Positions 58,356 through 64,000 of a DNA stretch of 64,000 nt are shown in pieces (the first letter of the stretch is position 1; every line of letters begins with the position of its first letter). Source of the DNA: Lumbricus rubellus (taxonomy: Eukaryota; Annelida; Clitellata; Crassiclitellata; Lumbricidae); assembly GCA_945859605.1 (NCBI GenBank), contig OX243815.1, positions 30,008,981 to 30,072,980 on the forward strand, in the 5' to 3' direction. The position numbers and the translations under genes are program-made. The notes under the pieces were generated by a model. The model saw only the letters and a list, made by a program, of their open reading frames with translations. It was not told where the DNA came from and did no database searches.

Positions 58356-58473
58356 AAACACAGTACTTAATAAGTGCATTCCTATTGCCCACAGTTAGAG
58401 AAATAGCCTACATGTAGATAAACAGATGGATAGATGGGTGAATAGATAGGTTGATGGATGGAAAGAGGGATGT

Positions 58474-58990
<517 letters not shown>

Positions 58991-59716
58991 GGTCTTTTAC
59001 TTGGTCCTACAAATAGTTAACAAAAAAATAGATAAAAAGCAGCGGGATAAAAAATAAGTTGCAGGATTTTGACGATATACATATTATAAATAATAGGCCT
59101 ATATCAGTTGCAGATGATCGATGCTTTTGAAAACATATCAATGCAAAATCTTGACGATCGTTAGGTCCATACCGTATCTTGGTCGTATAATAGTCAAAAT
59201 CCCACCGTATAAAGAAACTCAATGATCACGCAGAGCCTTTAGAAGTAAAGCAAATTTTAAAATGCAAATCTGTGATCAGAAGTTCGCCACCATGCAACTC
59301 CGTATTGCTCGGTTTTAATGCGTCTGTTTGCTCAAAACGACATATCCCACGTACACTAATTAAGATAATTATTATCATCATCATCAGTATATTATAGACC
59401 CATGTCTAGTCCGGCAGACACTGACTAGTGTGGTTATTATAAAGCGTTCGCCTGGTGACCATGCACTCTCATCGTGTATACATCACAGACAAATGAAAAA
59501 CTGCAGCAAAACAAAACTCTTCTGTGTGTAGAAATGAGGAACAATATGACTGAAATAAACAGCAGAACAAATGTAAAAAGGGGAAAAGAAGGAAGCACAT
59601 GTCCCATGGCCGCTAAGCGAGCAATGGAAAAATCCTACCCTCTGTCACGCGGCTCACGCCACTGAGATTCTATGGTTTGGCAACCGTTCGACAAGACACC
59701 TGTCTTGGACCACATA
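58991..59716. other. Intergenic DNA, nothing recognised
   Basis: No domain-bearing frame, RNA gene or clear repeat ends. A 63-codon plus-strand frame at 59474 has no known motif. Confidence 0.5.
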
Positions 59717-59718
59717 TA

Positions 59719-60263
59719 CACGGTGTTCCAAAAAAACCGAACCTCTACAATAAATAGTGAAATTAACACCAAACATGCAAAAATATTATTGAGAATAAAG
59801 CTATTTTATTCCCAACTGTAAACTTAACTAGTCTTTATAATTAGGCCTATACCCTATTCCAGTAAAAACTTGAAGTCATTTAAAATGTTTCAAACAGCGC
59901 ATACAGCGACTGAAGTAACAGAGGTCAGCAAGCAGACTATAAAGCCTGGTCTGTGATTTAAGAAAAGGTTTGAAAAGGTACGCGATGTAGGAGAACTACG
60001 TCAGCGTATAATACAGGTGTGGAACGAATTTGATCAAGCTGTAATCGATTCAGCAATTAGTCAGTGGCGAGCTCGTCTTTGTGCGTGTGTTGAGGCAGAA
60101 TGAGAGAATTTTGAAAACACATTATAAATTTATAACTAACAAATAATAGTTATCTTATTCATGTCTTGTAAGCTGAAGTTTGTCCATGTTTTATTGAACT
60201 GTACAAATTATTACATAAATTATTGCAGCAATAGTATAGGTTCGGTTTTTTCGGAACACCTTG
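59719..60263 (+). mobile_element. Tc1/mariner-type element E, short-armed
   Basis: The ends cacggtgttccaaaaaaacc and its near-complement cover about 25 bases, TA-flanked. The plus strand (about 59970-60102) carries a transposase C-terminus: GELRQRIIQVWNEFDQAVID, then SAISQWRARLCACVEAE and a stop. It is a deletion derivative. Confidence 0.85.
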
Positions 60264-60359
60264 TACAATAACCACTTTTATGTACTATATATATATACAT
60301 GCATGTAAAATTGTATATACATATGTGAGTACTCATTGTTGCGCTATGTAATGTGATGT

Positions 60360-60430
60360 AATAATAAGTAATTTCTATAGCGCTTCTCGCAGCCATGGCC
60401 TTCAGTAGCGCCCTAAGTTCATGATCTCCT

Positions 60431-60463
<33 letters not shown>

Positions 60464-60478
60464 AACAAACATATAGAC
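60360..60478. repeat. LINE/SINE tail relic and (GACA)n run
   Basis: tttctatagcgcttctcgcag...tagcgcc (60371-60412) resembles the L2-type tail. (gaca)n follows at 60432-60458. Confidence 0.5.
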
Positions 60479-60848
60479 CAGTGGTTCCCAACCTTTTTGG
60501 ACCTTAGGGCCACTTTTTCTAAGTTGGAGGACAAGCGGGCCACTTTTTCATAGTTAAAAAACATTAGAGGGCCACGATGCTAAAATTTAGGCCTACTTAA
60601 CAAAAAGCATATAAAATTGTTATAATTGATTCAAAATAGAATGTTTGATGTTATTTATAGACGTCAAAATAAAATAATTTGTAATATAAAATAAACATGT
60701 GTTCTATCCTGACAAAATTGTCAATTTTTTCTTATATTTGGTTAATTCTTCGAGAGATGAGGGCCGTTTATGAGGCCTGGCGGGCCATTTTTTTAGACCT
60801 GCATGGCGGGCCACTTTTGGCCCGCGGGCCACGGGTTGGGAACCGCTG
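60479..60848. mobile_element. hAT MITE (370 bp), TSD atatagac
   Basis: Tips cagtggttcccaacc and ggttgggaaccgctg. The 8-bp duplication atatagac is perfect (60471-60478, 60849-60856). The 'gtggttcccaacc' tip is typical of Charlie-like hAT families. Non-coding. Confidence 0.93.
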
Positions 60849-60856
60849 ATATAGAC

Positions 60857-62094
60857 AGATAAATAGATAGACAGAGTCTGAGACTGAGACCGAGACAGGC
60901 AGAGACTGAGACAGAGACAGACAGAGACATACAAAACAGATACAGAGACAGACAGACAGGCAGAGTAAGAGACAGAGCAAGTATGCCTTGGATTTTAAAA
61001 GCGTTGAAATTTTCTTATAGATCTAGGCCTACACGACCGAAGCATCCGACCAATTTGTCCGATTATCCTCTTTATGATCCCAATTTGATCTTCCCATTTC
61101 GAGATTGCTGATGACATAGTTCAACTGCTTTTGGGTTCTTGTTGAATAAACCGTCTATCTCGCATGATTCCTGGGTGAGACCATCGACCTCTGATTGACC
61201 TAGGATATACTGATTTATAGTATACAGTCAAATATTTGTCTCTGTCGATAGACATTGCTTTACTCATCTGTTTAACCTTCACTACGAACGTATACGAGAT
61301 GATGATCCTTTAGACTCTAACAATCACATTGCCGGTATGTAAATGAGACTTCTTGATCGCCTAAAGTGCAAAAAAGGAAGTGCCTGGACGCCCCTCGCCT
61401 TTCCAGTATATGCTGGCGTAATAAGTGATAGGACAGCGTTGAGAACTTAAAAATAAAAATGAGTGCCACCGTCAAGTCACACTCTCAGCTCGGGTGTAGA
61501 CATAACCCTAGGCCCTAGTTAGGCCCAGTATGCGAATTGTAGAAATGTGTCTAATGTTAACAGTTAACGTGGGTCTATAGGCTATACTTCGTTTAAAAAG
61601 AGTGGCCTTATAAATGGATTTGTTGAAATAATTCCGCTCGAACATCATGCGAAAGAGCAAACAAACGCCAGGTGCCTCGTAGGCTACGAAAGGCAGATAC
61701 CGGTAGCCTATGCAGAGCGGAAGTTACATGCAGGTCTTCAAGGGCATTGCGCAACGCATTTCGCTTCATGCTAGGCCTATAGATTTGAATTCTATACAAA
61801 AGGGAGGGAGTACACTTCCTAGGCCTATCTATTATCATCTATAGACAACAGCGTGAGCCTATAATCATTTATTTGATTTAGTAGGTCTACGTACTCTATA
61901 TACTTGATTCGCTCGATTGATAAAAAATTGCCAAGCACCAGTTGTCACGGAAGATAGTGACACGTAGGCCTCGGTCTATCTAAAGGCCTAACAGTAACAT
62001 ATTGCGATAAACACCAATCGGATTCCGATTGCACAGGGCCTACTAAGTTCCTAGATTCGTGCAGATCACGTTTGGGCCAAATGAGACGTCGCTT

Positions 62095-62143
<49 letters not shown>

Positions 62144-62729
62144 CCAACTAATCAATTTATTGAGCCACGAAGTAGGCCTATGGAAAATAACACCATTTTT
62201 TAGTCATGTGTGCAGTGTCCATGTCCTGACACTCTTGGGGTGGCGAGGGACAAATGCATGGGCCGTCCCCCCAACACATTCATTGAGGGAGACCGTCCCC
62301 ACTAGGTCTCCGCCCATGCATGGGTTTCATAGCTTAGGCTATTATATTCAGCTTCTAGGCTATACTTCTTCCATAAATGTGCTAATCCATCGCCTACTGC
62401 TACAATTTAGCATTAAGGCTAATAAGGCCTACGATGTAGCGCCTCCATCCTTGGTTGCGCTCCATCTTATGGTGTAGCCGACCTCAGCCGCCCAGTATCC
62501 GACGTCGGTCTCTTCGCTCTGCTAGCCTACAAAGGGGCAACTCCTAGAATTCCGCGCGGGCTCGCTTAGACCTAATTAACTGCCAGGCAACGCCGAACTT
62601 TCTCGGTTGTCTATAGGGCCTTCCATCTGAAATGACCTCCCTTCAATCTGCATTTATTAGGCTAATCCTATCAGTAAAACTTTTCTTCTTACATACCGTA
62701 TCTAAAGTCTCAGTCTTTTTTGCCGTGGC
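60857..62729. other. Intergenic DNA with small repeats
   Basis: gaca/gaga-rich tract at 60857-60980 and (aatc)n at 62094-62140. No gene recognised. Confidence 0.5.
62094..62140. repeat. (AATC)n microsatellite
   Basis: About 11 perfect atca units, then decay. Confidence 0.93.
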
Positions 62730-62802
62730 TAAGCTGGGAGCGCTTCTGAGTACATGTCTTGAAGGGGCGCTATATAAACTATGAGAATGAATGAATGAAT
62801 AA
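62730..62802 (+). mobile_element. SINE/L2 3' tail fragment
   Basis: ctgggagcgcttctgagtac, cttgaaggggcgctatataa, then gaatgaatgaat. This is the clearest case of the shared tail followed by the simple repeat that L2-type retroposons carry at their 3' end. Confidence 0.75.
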
Positions 62803-62959
62803 ATTAACACGGTAACGTCATAATCAAATAGGCCTAAATATTAATTTTCTATATCGCGAGTGACGTCATCGTCCTTAACTGTCTTGCCTGCGCTGTTAAT
62901 TACGTCATTTTGTGAAAGACTTGCTTGCAATATTTCTGAGAGCAAATTTTCAAAGAGAT

Positions 62960-63720
62960 TCTCTTAATGTGCTAGTATTGCGATGTGAGAACAGTATTAT
63001 AGACCTAATTGCTTCGAGTAATTGCGTCGGGCGCTGCCTCTCACCAGGCAGAGCAAGACCGGGCCGACCGTGGTGGAGCGTACGGACGGGAAGCTGCAGA
63101 GACGGACAATTAAGCAGCTGCATGGTAATGACCGAGACCTTCGTCACCGATTGATCTGCTGGAGCTGAATCTACCGCCGTGTTAGATGTTGGAGAAGCCG
63201 AGTTGCCGATGGTGGTGGATGCCGGAATTGACGATCGAGGAGGAGGAGGGTCATGAGCGACAGTCGGAAGAGATTCCTGTCAACGATGACGACACCTTCT
63301 TCCTCACCAACGCAATTCCCGCTTCTGCAGCCTTTTAATTCCTCCCCGCGACGTGCTTCGACACTGGGGCAGACGACGATGACGAGGCTAGCTACATGTC
63401 ATACGCCGGCCGGTGCTTTCGGCATCCTTCATCCTTGAGAGCGTACCATTCGGTTCGTGCAATAATTAGGCCTACTCCTGCTGACAGTTGACGACTACGT
63501 ACGACGACTCGGATGGGGGTCATGATCGACGAGGCGGTTTCAGTTGGCTTCATCAGGAGGTCCGTGGCCGATGTCCATCTCCTTCGTAGCCACCGAGACA
63601 CCTGCGTCAAGTCGAAGTATCGTCTGCGGAGGGAATCGGAAGCGCCGAGAAAGAGCAGCTGGTGGATGGATCGGGAAGGACATTGACATCGAACCGTTTT
63701 AAGAGCGTGGGTCTACAGAC
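62960..63720 (+). other. GC-richer block, possible degraded retroelement
   Basis: Composition differs from its surroundings, with coding-like triplets but many stops in all frames. One plus frame (VVERTDGKLQRRTIKQLHG, about 63069-63125) faintly resembles the end of pol in LTR elements. There are no LTRs, zinc knuckle or catalytic motif. Identity is unknown. Confidence 0.3.
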
Positions 63721-63814
63721 GATTAGTGAGAAAACATTTTATGTTGACCATTACTCAAGTTTTTTTCACTTAACGGTCAGTCCTTGTGAAATTCGAGGTT
63801 CTGTAACAAACCTT

Positions 63815-64000
63815 CTTTGTTAGTATTCTGCCCTTAGGCAGGTCCAGGATTCCAACGACACCAATGTCACCATTCTTGTCTACTCTGTGCTATTTTTCCT
63901 TGATTTCTTTATATCCTCGTCCATTTTCTCTGTCCATCAACCAGTCCATCATCATCTTTCTTGGTCTTCCTAGTGGTTTCTTTCCCTCCATTCTTCCCTC
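63815..64000 (-). mobile_element. LINE C-terminal fragment cut by window end
   Basis: The minus strand reads MEGKKPLGRPRKMMMDWLMD then GYKEIKEK and a stop. This is the 'GRPrxxwxD...yxelkxxAxdRxxW' C-terminus common to several LINE clades. The rest lies beyond 64000. Confidence 0.75.

Overview
The window is eukaryotic, animal DNA: AT-rich, intron-containing, dense in microsatellites and transposon remains, with three metazoan gene families. An invertebrate deuterostome, most likely an echinoderm, fits best. The grounds are invertebrate-style Toll-like receptor (TLR) TIR domains, tRNA-derived SINEs with L2-type tails, and a strikingly repeated TAGGCCTA palindrome. This taxon call is inference; no species marker is present.

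Layout. (1) 1-16.3 kb: two plus-strand TLR-like genes. The first (541-2472) keeps only its last leucine-rich repeats, transmembrane segment and TIR exon, and its LRR coding starts at the edge of a transposon-like repeat. The second (11669-16248) has signal peptide, LRRNT, LRRs, LRRCT, transmembrane segment and TIR over three exons, but two frameshifts make it look like a pseudogene. (2) 17.4-32.9 kb, minus strand: a 13-exon Kirrel/Neph-type cell-adhesion receptor (five Ig domains, transmembrane segment, tyrosine-rich tail, PDZ-binding C-terminus) that I could join in one continuous frame of 703 aa. A 4.6-kb Ty3/gypsy-like LTR element sits in its intron 8. (3) 32.9-45.6 kb: intergenic DNA with nested hAT elements, MITEs and tandem repeats. 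(4) 45.6-57.8 kb, minus strand: a 13-exon acid sphingomyelinase (SMPD1-type) gene of about 620 aa in one continuous frame, with all expected metal ligands visible. (5) 57.9-64 kb: hAT and Tc1/mariner elements, a 0.5-kb tetranucleotide array, and LINE remains.

The genes are not an operon and show no shared pathway beyond general membrane, innate-immune and lipid biology. Exon borders were derived by hand from GT/AG sites, reading phase and known domain order.

I see no new multi-gene system. The most noteworthy signals are five Tc1/mariner-type elements, four of them with unusually long inverted arms; a SINE family that shares its 3' tail with local L2-like LINEs; a hAT MITE nested in a larger hAT element, both with perfect 8-bp target duplications; the decaying TLR pair; repeat arrays close to splice donors in the sphingomyelinase gene; and the TAGGCCTA excess.
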